This document shows, in pieces, positions 32,675 through 39,932 of a stretch of DNA of 64,000 bases. The notes beneath the pieces are model-generated. The model worked only from the letters and a program-made list of their open reading frames with translations. It made no database searches and was not told where the DNA came from. Numbering within the stretch: position 1 is the stretch's first letter; the number at the start of each line of letters is the position of its first letter. The position numbers and the translations under genes are program-made. The stretch is from Kaistia geumhonensis (GTDB lineage Bacteria; Pseudomonadota; Alphaproteobacteria; Rhizobiales; Kaistiaceae). The DNA lies in the NCBI RefSeq assembly GCF_030815145.1, contig NZ_JAUSWJ010000001.1, positions 2,046,001 through 2,110,000 of the forward strand. Reading direction: 5' to 3'.

Positions 32675-35149
32675 ATGTCATCGCTCAATCAGCGGCGAGC
32701 GGCGCTCTCGGGGCAGACGAAGCGACCGTCGCGGTCCATGCAGTTTCGCGCGCTCGCGGCGACCCGTCTCGTCGCCGAGATCGCCATGGGCAACAGCCAG
32801 CAGATGAAGGACGGCTACGGCTGGGACTATGGCTGGCCCTATGCCATGAGCCAGTTCGTCCCGATCTATGCGACCTCGGTGCTGCCGCGAGGGGCAGAGA
32901 GCGCGGCCGGATACAACGCGCTCTATGTGCCGCCGACCAATGACGGGACGCGGCCGAGCGAGTTCAATGCGTTCCTCCTCCCTGGGCAGAAGGATCCGAC
33001 GCCGGGCCCGCTGGATGCCGGCTTCGGCTACCAGGAAACCGGCGATCCCGGCGACGGCGCGCGCTTGTTCGCCTCTGCCGATGGTGCCGACGGTCTCGAT
33101 CACCGTCACCGCCTGCGCCTGCACTTCGCCTACGGCACCTTTCCATCGGGCGCCGGAACCGTGCGACCGCACATGCGCCTTGGCGCGGCTCCTTACACGG
33201 GGATTGCGCAATCGCCCGTCATCAACACCAACACCGGCGTCTATGGCGTCACGCGGGGCACGCTCGATGTTGCTGCCGACCCGGCGAGGACCGGGGCTCT
33301 CGAATGCCGCTGGCGCCAGTCCGGCACGACGATCACCGCGCCGGCGCTGCAATCGTGGATGCAGCTCGAGGACCGCGATGCCCAGGTCGGCTATTGCCTG
33401 ACGTCGATGTTCGCCGAGGGCGGGCAGACCATCGGCGGCATGGCGGCCTACATGACGGCGCTCGCGGACGATCAGCTGCGCAATGTGATCACGGCTTGCG
33501 TGCAGATCCAGCTCGACCGCGGCCTGGTGCCGATGGCGATCTTCGCCATCCACGAGGGCGAGAATGCCCGGAACATGACCGACAACAGCGCGGTCAACTA
33601 TGTCGCGCAGTTCCGCATCATCTGGGAACGCTTCAAATATGGCTGGGAGAAGCTCTGCGGCTTTCCGCTCGGCAATCTCGCCTGCGAGGTCCGCTGCGGC
33701 GTGCCGATTTCCTTCCCGCAGGACGTCAAGATCGCGTCCTACGACGCGGCGATGGCGCGCTATTGCCTCTCCGACCCGATGGTCAGCCATTTCCGCTACG
33801 AGGATTCGACCTCGTACCAGTCCATGGTGGACGGCGGGTTGTTCCTCGACGGGCTGCATCTGACGCCGCTCGGCTATCAGGTGCTCGCGCTGAACGACCT
33901 GATGCGGAACATGCCGAAGGTGCCGGCGATCAACAAGGACATCCCCGGCATCCTCGGCGTCCGCGGCCTCGGGCGGACGCTTTCCGCGATCCCCGGCACC
34001 TGGTTCCAGACGCCGGCGCTGACCTATCAGTGGTGCGCCGACGGGATCCCGATCGCCGGCGCGACGGGACCGACCTTCGTCGAAACGTCCGCGGAGGCCG
34101 GCAAGACGATCACCGTCGTCGAGACGGCCACGATCAACGGCTTCCGCACCACCGCGACCTCGGCCGGCGTCATCGACACGACGTCGTTCGTCGCGGACTA
34201 TGTGAACGGGATCTACCGGCTCGGCACCACGAGCTATGCCGACGAGGCGGCGTTCAACACCGCCGCAGGCATCACGAAGTCGGGCATCACCCGCGTCTCG
34301 GTCCCGGCAATCTTGGGTGGAGAGCTGATCGTCAACGGCACCTTCGATACCGACACCGCCGCGTGGGCCTCGGCCGCCACGGTCTCGATCGCGGCGGTCG
34401 GCGGGCGCCTCCGCGTGACGCGCGCCACGAACGGCCAGACGCAATATGCCTATCAGGGCCTCACTGCCGAGATCGGCAAGGCCTATGTCGCCAAGTTCGA
34501 TTCCTACGCGGTCAGCGGAAACATGGCGGACTGCCGCTGGGGCAACTCGGCCGGCAACAATCTCTATTTCAGCACGGCGGTGCCGGTCGTCGGTTCCGTG
34601 CAGCACATTGCGAGCCGCGCGACGGCGCTCTTCTTCGCCGCCGGCGACGCCAATGTCGCTCGATCGGGAATCAGCGACATCGACAATGTCTCGGTCATGG
34701 AGGAAGGGCCGTTCCCCGGCTACTCCGGAACCGCCCACACGACCTTCATCAAGGCGACCACCGGCTCAGCTCTACCGAGCGGCACGGCGCAGGTGCTGCA
34801 CCAGGAGGATGTCGGCTCGGAAGCCAACCGCCGCCGCATCGTCTGGGGCACGGACGGCATCCTCCGGGCGATCTACACGGTCAATAGCGTCGACGTCGCG
34901 ACATTGCCCCTCGGCCCGGTCGGCATCAACACCGCGATCCGCGTCGCGGCCGCGCACGCGCAGGCGGATTTCGCGGCCTCGCTCAACGGCGGCGATGCGG
35001 TCACGGCCACCTCCGGCAACGTTCCTGCGGCGGCGTGGCTGCGCGTCGGCCGGTCGTTCACCGGCGAGGCGTGGGCCGGGAGTATCGATCTGGTCTGGCA
35101 TCTCAATTCCCGCCAGTCGAACGCGAACCTGAAGAACCTCACGAGCTGA
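32675..35149 (+). CDS. Tail fibre/spike with SGNH-hydrolase-like domain
   Basis: An 824-residue protein, the best candidate for receptor binding. Residues about 25-415 match the order of SGNH/GDSL esterases: block I as MGNSQQ (Ser41, GNS instead of GDS), a GxND-like block as HEGENARN (293-300), and DGLHLTPLG (392-400) with Asp392 and His395 as the catalytic pair. Then follows an Ig-like module (TYQWCADGIPIAGATGPTFV), a carbohydrate-binding-like module (GELIVNGTFDTDTAAWASAA) and a C-terminal lectin-like region ending GRSFTGEAWAGSIDLVWH. A deacetylase acting on capsule or lipopolysaccharide is plausible; the unusual distance between blocks needs checking. Confidence 0.75.
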   Translation: MSSLNQRRAALSGQTKRPSRSMQFRALAATRLVAEIAMGNSQQMKDGYGWDYGWPYAMSQFVPIYATSVLPRGAESAAGYNALYVPPTNDGTRPSEFNAFLLPGQKDPTPGPLDAGFGYQETGDPGDGARLFASADGADGLDHRHRLRLHFAYGTFPSGAGTVRPHMRLGAAPYTGIAQSPVINTNTGVYGVTRGTLDVAADPARTGALECRWRQSGTTITAPALQSWMQLEDRDAQVGYCLTSMFAEGGQTIGGMAAYMTALADDQLRNVITACVQIQLDRGLVPMAIFAIHEGENARNMTDNSAVNYVAQFRIIWERFKYGWEKLCGFPLGNLACEVRCGVPISFPQDVKIASYDAAMARYCLSDPMVSHFRYEDSTSYQSMVDGGLFLDGLHLTPLGYQVLALNDLMRNMPKVPAINKDIPGILGVRGLGRTLSAIPGTWFQTPALTYQWCADGIPIAGATGPTFVETSAEAGKTITVVETATINGFRTTATSAGVIDTTSFVADYVNGIYRLGTTSYADEAAFNTAAGITKSGITRVSVPAILGGELIVNGTFDTDTAAWASAATVSIAAVGGRLRVTRATNGQTQYAYQGLTAEIGKAYVAKFDSYAVSGNMADCRWGNSAGNNLYFSTAVPVVGSVQHIASRATALFFAAGDANVARSGISDIDNVSVMEEGPFPGYSGTAHTTFIKATTGSALPSGTAQVLHQEDVGSEANRRRIVWGTDGILRAIYTVNSVDVATLPLGPVGINTAIRVAAAHAQADFAASLNGGDAVTATSGNVPAAAWLRVGRSFTGEAWAGSIDLVWHLNSRQSNANLKNLTS

Positions 35150-35152
35150 TCC

Positions 35153-35284
35153 TCACCCGGCGATCATCCGCCAGAGCGTCCTGATCCACGGCGCCAGCGC
35201 CGCCGCGACGATGACTACCGAGGCGATCAGCAAGCCGGCGGACTGAAGGCGGTCGGCAAGGGTCCGGCGGTCGCGGTCGGGCAT
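35153..35284 (-). CDS. Small reverse-strand membrane protein (43 aa)
   Basis: A short frame encodes MPDRDRRTLADRLQSAGLLI followed by a single hydrophobic span (IASVVIVAAALAPW) and a basic end. AAGGTG precedes the ATG at 35284. It fills the otherwise empty gap between the tail fibre and endolysin genes, on the opposite strand. A small holin/antiholin-type or lysogenic membrane protein is conceivable. The topology (charged N-terminus, one span) and start signal are the only support. Confidence 0.42.
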   Translation of the reverse strand: MPDRDRRTLADRLQSAGLLIASVVIVAAALAPWIRTLWRMIAG

Positions 35285-35314
35285 CCCGGCACCTTAAACC
35301 AAATCGGAGACATC

Positions 35315-35992
35315 ATGAGCGTTCTTGACGCGGCCTCGGCTGCGCGCCTTCGCGCGGCCCATCCCCTGCTGCAGAAGCTTTTCGAGGCCGTCGCTGCGAG
35401 AACGCCGATCATTATCCTCGAAAGCCAGCGTGGCCGCGCGGCGCAGGAGGAGGCGTTCCGCAAGGGCAACTCCAAGGCGCATTTCGGCGACAGCGCTCAT
35501 AACTGGAGCCCGAGCGTCGCCCTCGACGTGGCGCCGCGTCCGCTCGACTGGGGCGACCGGAAGGCCTTCATCGCGCTGTCGGTCATCGTGTTCGAAGAGG
35601 CGCGGCGCCTCAAGATCCCGATCCGCTGGGGCGGCGACTGGAACGGCAACGGCGTCCTGACCGACGAGAAGCTGTCCGACCTGCCGCACTATGAGCTGAA
35701 GCCGTGGCGCGACTTCGCGAAGCGCGATTGCGTCCTCTTTGGGGAGGCGCCGAAGCCGCCGCCGGCGGCCGTCGAGACGCGATATCCCGTCCTCCGTCGC
35801 GGCAGCAAGGGCACCGACGTGATCGAGCTGCAGCGCCAGCTCCAGGCCGCCGGCATCGATCCGGGGGCGGTCGACGGCGACTATGGCGACAAGACCTTCG
35901 CCGCCATCCGCGAGCTGCAACGTCGCAGGGGCCTCGAGCGCGACGGCGTCGCCGGCCCGAAGACGCGGGCGGCGCTGGCCGACCTGCTGTGA
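35315..35992 (+). CDS. Endolysin: M15 peptidase with peptidoglycan-binding domain
   Basis: A 225-residue lysis enzyme. The VanY/M15 zinc site is complete: His62 and Asp71 in SAHNWSPSVALDVAP and His125 in DLPHYELKP, with RWGGDWNGNG between. Residues 152-222 form a PG_binding_1 domain (VLRRGSKGTDVIELQRQLQA, ending RDGVAGPKTRAALADLL). The expected reaction is cleavage of the peptide stem (L-Ala-D-Glu or D-Ala bond). No signal peptide is seen, so release depends on a holin, and two holin-like genes follow. Confidence 0.9.
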   Translation: MSVLDAASAARLRAAHPLLQKLFEAVAARTPIIILESQRGRAAQEEAFRKGNSKAHFGDSAHNWSPSVALDVAPRPLDWGDRKAFIALSVIVFEEARRLKIPIRWGGDWNGNGVLTDEKLSDLPHYELKPWRDFAKRDCVLFGEAPKPPPAAVETRYPVLRRGSKGTDVIELQRQLQAAGIDPGAVDGDYGDKTFAAIRELQRRRGLERDGVAGPKTRAALADLL

Positions 35993-36066
35993 CCCGCCAA
36001 CCATCCGGGATTTCCGGACGGTTGGAAGCCTTCTTCGCACTTTCTGCAAACACACGGGAGATGATC

Positions 36067-36567
36067 ATGATCCGCATTGCCGGAGCGCTCGCGCTCGCCT
36101 TCGTCGCCCTGGCCGGGGTCGCTCACGCGGCCGCGGTCGCCGAGCCCTCGACCGTCGTCACCGTTCCGATCGGGGACTGGATCGCGGCTGGCGCTGCGGC
36201 TCTCGCAGCCTCGGCCGGTTCGGTCGTTCTCTGGGGCCTGCGGCAATTGCCCGGCGCGCTCCTGCAGCGGCTGCGCACCCTGCAGGCAGAGCAGATCCTC
36301 ACGATGGCAATGGCCTATGGTCTCAACGCTGTCGCCGGCGCCGCGCGAGGCAAGGTCCTTTCCGCCGATGTCGGCAACGCGGTGGCCGCCGAAGCACTCG
36401 GCTATGTCGTCGAGCACGGCCCGAACCGCCTCATCAAATGGCTCGGCGGCGAGCAGGCGATCCGCGAGAAGATCATCGCCAGGCTCGATCTCGGCGCCGA
36501 CGCCGAAGTGAAGGCTGGCGAGATCGTGACGGCTGCGACGGGCGGCCTGTTCGCGGCCGGCAGATAG
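36067..36567 (+). CDS. Holin-like / secreted lysis-module protein (166 aa)
   Basis: ATG 36067 is chosen because GGGAG lies six bases before it; ATG 36061 is the alternative. The product begins with a signal-like segment (MIRIAGALALAFVALAGVAH) and a second hydrophobic stretch (DWIAAGAAALAASAGSVVLW, about residues 36-56), then an amphipathic soluble part. Genes of this layout follow endolysin genes in Rhizobiales prophages. A holin or spanin-like function fits the place but no family motif proves it. Confidence 0.65.
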   Translation: MIRIAGALALAFVALAGVAHAAAVAEPSTVVTVPIGDWIAAGAAALAASAGSVVLWGLRQLPGALLQRLRTLQAEQILTMAMAYGLNAVAGAARGKVLSADVGNAVAAEALGYVVEHGPNRLIKWLGGEQAIREKIIARLDLGADAEVKAGEIVTAATGGLFAAGR

Positions 36568-36577
36568 CGGGGGCATC

Positions 36578-36958
36578 ATGGCGGACTGGCAAGGCGGCGG
36601 CCACGGCAACGAGCTTGCCGCCTGGCTGGCCGCCAAGATCATCCCGGCGCTCGCCGGCGCGGCCGGCGCCTTCGTGGCGCATCTGCTGCCGCCGGCCAAG
36701 CCCTGGCGGGAGCGGCTCGTCGAGTATATCGGCGGCGCGCTCACGGCCATGCATGTCGGCCCGGTCGCCGGGCCGGTGCTCTACAATGCGATCCTCGCCG
36801 GCTGCGAATTCTGGCATATCGACCCGCCGCAGGCCTTGCCGGCGCCGAGCGTGGAAAGCCTCGCATCGTTCCTCGCCGGCGCGCTCGGCCTCGGCATCCT
36901 GCGCGGTCTCATCGTCTGGATCAGGAGATGGGCGCGGGAACCAAAGATGCCCGGCTAG
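36578..36958 (+). CDS. Putative holin (126 aa, membrane)
   Basis: A 126-residue protein with a hydrophobic helix near 13-35 (AAWLAAKIIPALAGAAGAFV), a second near 50-72 and a third near 95-115 (SLASFLAGALGLGILRGLIV), followed by a basic C-terminus WIRRWAREPKMPG. Three spans and a charged tail are usual for class I holins. Directly downstream of the endolysin and the signal-bearing protein, so it is the more likely holin. Family not named. Confidence 0.68.
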   Translation: MADWQGGGHGNELAAWLAAKIIPALAGAAGAFVAHLLPPAKPWRERLVEYIGGALTAMHVGPVAGPVLYNAILAGCEFWHIDPPQALPAPSVESLASFLAGALGLGILRGLIVWIRRWAREPKMPG

Positions 36959-36962
36959 GCGG

Positions 36963-37214
36963 TCACAACCGCCCACTCGGCAGGTCGCCGGGCGAGACCC
37001 GGAATGAGGTGTTGCGGCCGGCGCATTCCTGACAGACCAGCGCCCGGCCGCCAATCCTCGCCGGGCCGCGATCGGCCGAGCCGCGCACCGAGGCGGCCCC
37101 GCCATAGATCCGCGCCATCGTTTCGAGGTCGACTTCCGCGCTGTGATTGCAGCCGTGGCAGTGGGCCGTGAGCCTGTATCGCCCGCTGATCAGGCTCTCG
37201 ATCGTCCCGGTCAT
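36963..37214 (-). CDS. Zinc-ribbon-like hypothetical protein (83 aa)
   Basis: The reverse-strand frame MTGTIESLISGRYRLTAHCH... has two CxxC pairs, CHGC (residues 19-22) and CQEC near residues 61-64, about 40 residues apart, as in small zinc ribbons that bind nucleic acid or protein. It runs against the late operon and shares a divergent promoter region with the metallophosphoesterase gene, so it may be expressed in the lysogen. Function unknown. Confidence 0.65.
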   Translation of the reverse strand: MTGTIESLISGRYRLTAHCHGCNHSAEVDLETMARIYGGAASVRGSADRGPARIGGRALVCQECAGRNTSFRVSPGDLPSGRL

Positions 37215-37278
37215 GGCTGCGCCTCCTATCGCCTCTGTTTCTTATTTGTTCTCATTCAGTCCGGTTCAAGGAGCGGCG

Positions 37279-38538
37279 ATGCAAAGGCAGCGCGGTCACC
37301 ACATTTCGGAGGCGCAGCGCGCCGCGGTCGAGGCCATCCTGCGGCAGGGCAAGCATGCCTCCGACGCCGCGCGCGAGACCGGCGTGGGCGCCCGGACCTG
37401 CGAGCGCATCCGCCGCGAGCTGCTCGGCAAGGCGGCCAGGAAGCCGAACGGGCTCGGCGGCTCGGCGGCCGATCGCGAGATCGTGCGGCTGCGCGACGAG
37501 GTCGCGAGCCTCAAGCGCGCGCTCACCGAATCGCACCGCGAGACGCTGAGCGAGGATGCGATCAAGATCCTGCTCGGCCGCGTCGCCGCAGCGCCGGCCG
37601 ATCCGCCCGACTGGATGGCCGATCCGCCGGCGCGCACCATGACGGGCCGCACGCCGGAGGTCCCGTCCGTCATCTGGTCGGACTGGCATCTCGGCGAGGT
37701 CGTTTCCTCCGCCGAGACGAACGGGCTCAACGCCTATGACCCGGCCATCGCCGACGCGCGCGTGAAGCGGCTCGTGACGGCGACGATCCATCTCTGCCGC
37801 AAGCACGGGCCGGGCGCCTATCCCGGCGCCGTCGTCAACCTGCTCGGCGACTTCGTCTCCGGCGGCCTGCATCCCGAGCTGGCGAAGACGGACGAATTCG
37901 AGCAGATCCCGGCCGCGTTGCGCGCCCGCGACCTGCTCATCTGGTCGCTCGACCGGATGATCGAGACCTTCGGCCGGCTCTATGTGCCCTGCACCTCGGG
38001 CAATCATGGCCGCTCGACGCCGAAGCCGGAGCACAAGCGCTACGTCTTCAAGAATTTCGACTGGCTGATCTACCAGCTGCTCGCCCGCCACTATGAGGGC
38101 CGCAGCGACATCGTCTTCGACATCCCCGAGAGCAACGAGGTGCATTACCGGGTCTATGGCCTGCGCTTCCTCGCGATGCATGGCGACATGCTCGGCGTCA
38201 AAGGCGGCGACGGCATCATCGGCTCGATCGGCCCGATCATGCGCGGCGAGGTGAAGACGCGCGGCCAGGCGACCTCGAGCGGCCGCGACTATGACGTGCT
38301 CCTGATGGGGCACTGGCATCAGCCGCTCTGGCTGCCGCGCGCGATCGTCGCCAACAGCCTCAAGGGCTTCGACGAGTACGCGAAGAACGCCCTGCGCGCG
38401 CCGCCGAGCGAGCCCTCGCAGCCGCTCTTCTTCGTCCATCCGCGCCGCGGCATCACCAGCCGCTGGGATGTGAAGGTCGAGGAACCGGCCGGGCCGGCCG
38501 TGGCCGACTGGGTCAGCTGGAGGAGCGCGGCGGCATGA
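37279..38538 (+). CDS. HTH-containing metallophosphoesterase
   Basis: A 419-residue protein. The N-terminal 60 residues form a helix-turn-helix of the transposase/Sigma-70 region 4 type (SEAQRAAVEAILRQGKHASD, VGARTCERIRRELLG), then a charged linker, then a metallophosphoesterase with SDWHLGE (Asp135, His137), LGDFVSGG, SGNHGR and MGHWHQP, the five metal-binding blocks in order. AAGGAGC precedes the ATG. It may be a sequence-directed nuclease or phosphatase; such proteins occur at the right end of several alphaproteobacterial prophages. Confidence 0.82.
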   Translation: MQRQRGHHISEAQRAAVEAILRQGKHASDAARETGVGARTCERIRRELLGKAARKPNGLGGSAADREIVRLRDEVASLKRALTESHRETLSEDAIKILLGRVAAAPADPPDWMADPPARTMTGRTPEVPSVIWSDWHLGEVVSSAETNGLNAYDPAIADARVKRLVTATIHLCRKHGPGAYPGAVVNLLGDFVSGGLHPELAKTDEFEQIPAALRARDLLIWSLDRMIETFGRLYVPCTSGNHGRSTPKPEHKRYVFKNFDWLIYQLLARHYEGRSDIVFDIPESNEVHYRVYGLRFLAMHGDMLGVKGGDGIIGSIGPIMRGEVKTRGQATSSGRDYDVLLMGHWHQPLWLPRAIVANSLKGFDEYAKNALRAPPSEPSQPLFFVHPRRGITSRWDVKVEEPAGPAVADWVSWRSAAA

Positions 38539-39071
38539 GCATGAACCTCGTCGCATTCACCGGCCTCGCCGGCTCCGGCAAGACGACGGCCGCCCTGCAC
38601 CTGGTCGAGCGTCACGGCTTCGTGCGAACCCGCTTCGCCGATCCGCTCAAGGCGATGCTGCGCGCGATCGGCCTTGGAGTCGAGGAGATCGACGGAACGC
38701 TGAAGGAACGGCCGAGCCCCTTCCTCTGCGGCCGCACGCCGCGCCATGCGATGCAGACGCTCGGCACCGAATGGGGGCGGCAGTGCATCGCGCAGGATCT
38801 CTGGACAACTCTCTGGTCGGCTCGCGCCGGCGACTGCCTCGACCTCGGCGGCCGCGTCGTCGTGGACGACTGTCGCTTCCCCGACGAGGCCGATGTCGTG
38901 CGGCGCATGGGCGGGCTCGTCGTGCGTCTCAGCGGACGCGGCGGCATCGCCGGGACTCACGCCTCGGAGGCCCAGGCCTTCGACGCCGATGTCGAGCTCG
39001 GCAATGCCGGATCGCTCGAGGAGCTGCATGCCTGGCTCGACCAGATCATCGGGCCACCGCGGTTGGACTAA
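38535..39071 (+). CDS. Deoxynucleoside monophosphate kinase-like protein
   Basis: A 178-residue P-loop kinase: GLAGSGKTT (residues 10-18) is the Walker A, FADPLKAMLRAIGL and RHAMQTLGTEWGRQ follow, and VVVDDCRFPDEADVV stands for the LID/Walker B side, the layout of phage dNMP kinases (T4 gene 1-like, PF21448 type). It would raise precursor levels for phage DNA synthesis, possibly for modified bases. Its ATG overlaps the previous stop. Confidence 0.82.
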   Translation: MSMNLVAFTGLAGSGKTTAALHLVERHGFVRTRFADPLKAMLRAIGLGVEEIDGTLKERPSPFLCGRTPRHAMQTLGTEWGRQCIAQDLWTTLWSARAGDCLDLGGRVVVDDCRFPDEADVVRRMGGLVVRLSGRGGIAGTHASEAQAFDADVELGNAGSLEELHAWLDQIIGPPRLD

Positions 39072-39127
39072 TGGCGAAAAAGCTGTTGCCGATCAATGGC
39101 CGGGTCGACGGTCCAATTGGCAACTAA
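39071..39127 (+). CDS. 18-codon frame coupled to the kinase gene
   Basis: ATG 39071 overlaps the kinase stop (TAATG) and the frame ends at 39127 after MAKKLLPINGRVDGPIGN. It is the last frame before the tRNA-like junction. It may be a real tiny protein, or the start of a gene cut off when the prophage integrated. Support is limited to the overlap and the basic opening. Confidence 0.3.
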   Translation: MAKKLLPINGRVDGPIGN

Positions 39128-39136
39128 GGCTTTGAT

Positions 39137-39179
39137 AATGCGGGAATTATGCAGTCTACCATTGAACTACACCCGCATT
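39137..39179 (-). other. tRNA-Gly 5'-half-like sequence closed by an inverted repeat
   Basis: On the reverse strand 39176 to 39154 read like the acceptor strand and D-arm of tRNA-Gly (GCGGGTGTAGTTCAATGG then TAGAC). The expected anticodon and T arms are absent: the next bases are TGCATAATT and then CCCGCATT, which pairs with AATGCGGG at the 5' end as an 8-bp stem. So this is not a functional tRNA. It marks the phage-chromosome junction and may be the truncated tRNA side of the attachment site. Confidence 0.5.
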
Positions 39180-39405
39180 CCGGAGCCGGGCGGGCCGGCT
39201 GGCGGAAGCGCGCCTATCTAGCCTCTTTGCCGGGGCTTGATCAAGCGGGGCTCGCGGCGGAGCGGCGGGAACGACTGATTGCGAGGCGTCACGGCCGAAT
39301 GGCGGCCTCACCACGGTCAAAGCCGGCCCCGAGGGTTCCGGCGACGCGCGGGGCATGCGACACTCGCGGCATGGCCTCGCGGCCGCCTGCTGCCGGAATC
39401 TCATC

Positions 39406-39834
39406 ATGACGACGCTCACGCCTTTCCACATCGCCTTTCCCGTCGACGATCTCGCCGCCGCGCGCGCCTTCTATGGCGGGCTGCTCGGCTGCGAAGAGGG
39501 GCGCAGCTCGGACCGCTGGATCGATTTCAGCCTCTATGGCCACCAGATCGTCGCGCATCTGAAGCCGAAGGACCCGGCCGATGCCGGCGCGCATCACAAT
39601 CCGGTCGACGGCCATGACGTGCCGGTGCCGCATTTCGGCGTGGTGCTGGAAATGGCGGATTGGGAGCGCCTCGCCGCGCGGCTCAAGGAAGCCGGCGTCA
39701 GCTTCATCATCGAGCCCTATATCCGCTTCAAGGGCGAGGTCGGCGAGCAGGCGACGATGTTCTTCCTCGATCCCGCCGGCAACGCGCTCGAATTCAAGTC
39801 CTTCGCCGACATGAGCCAGATCTTCGCCAAGTAG
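39406..39834 (+). CDS. VOC-family (glyoxalase-like) protein
   Basis: A 142-residue protein of the vicinal-oxygen-chelate fold: [20 protein letters not shown] opens the first beta-alpha-beta-beta-beta module, [20 protein letters not shown] the second, and [15 protein letters not shown] holds the last metal-ligand glutamate. The reaction is unknown; family members include glyoxalases and dioxygenases. It is the first chromosomal gene after the prophage and converges with the phosphoketolase gene. Confidence 0.85.
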   Translation: MTTLTPFHIAFPVDDLAAARAFYGGLLGCEEGRSSDRWIDFSLYGHQIVAHLKPKDPADAGAHHNPVDGHDVPVPHFGVVLEMADWERLAARLKEAGVSFIIEPYIRFKGEVGEQATMFFLDPAGNALEFKSFADMSQIFAK

Positions 39835-39867
39835 CGGCGCAGGAGACCAGACGCAGACGACGTGGAT

Positions 39868-39886
39868 GGCCGGGGCAGCCCCGGCC
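39868..39886. terminator. GC hairpin between convergent genes
   Basis: GGCCGGGGC (39868-39876) and GCCCCGGCC (39878-39886) form a near-perfect stem 34 bases after the VOC gene and 47 bases beyond the phosphoketolase stop. No T-run follows on either strand, so it may assist Rho-dependent ending or protect transcript ends. Confidence 0.45.
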
Positions 39887-39932
39887 ACGAGCCTCTTCCG
39901 TCGGCACCCCGATGCCGGGGGCCGGCAGCCCG

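Larger units (their letters stand above)
1..39176. mobile_element. Prophage (siphovirus type), left end outside the window
   Basis: A continuous phage gene order is visible: CI/Cro switch, DNA modification and replication genes, HNH nuclease, terminases, portal, protease, capsid, connectors, tail tube, tape measure, hub, fibre, endolysin, holin-like genes. The head genes are of HK97 type and the baseplate genes resemble the gene transfer agent set. All modules look intact, with no obvious disrupted structural gene. The left end lies outside the window and no integrase is seen. The right end is placed at a tRNA-Gly-like 5' fragment near 39.15 kb, because phage-type genes stop there and ordinary metabolic genes begin. 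The exact att core cannot be defined without the left end. Confidence 0.95.

Noticed and set aside
39100-39176. A complete tRNA-Gly gene at the phage-chromosome junction.
   Set aside because: Only the acceptor strand and D-arm match; anticodon stem, variable loop, T-arm and 3' acceptor strand cannot be formed.
1-39176. An integrase or excisionase gene in the visible part of the prophage.
   Set aside because: No frame carries the tyrosine recombinase R-H-R-Y pattern or a serine recombinase catalytic domain; it must lie left of the window.
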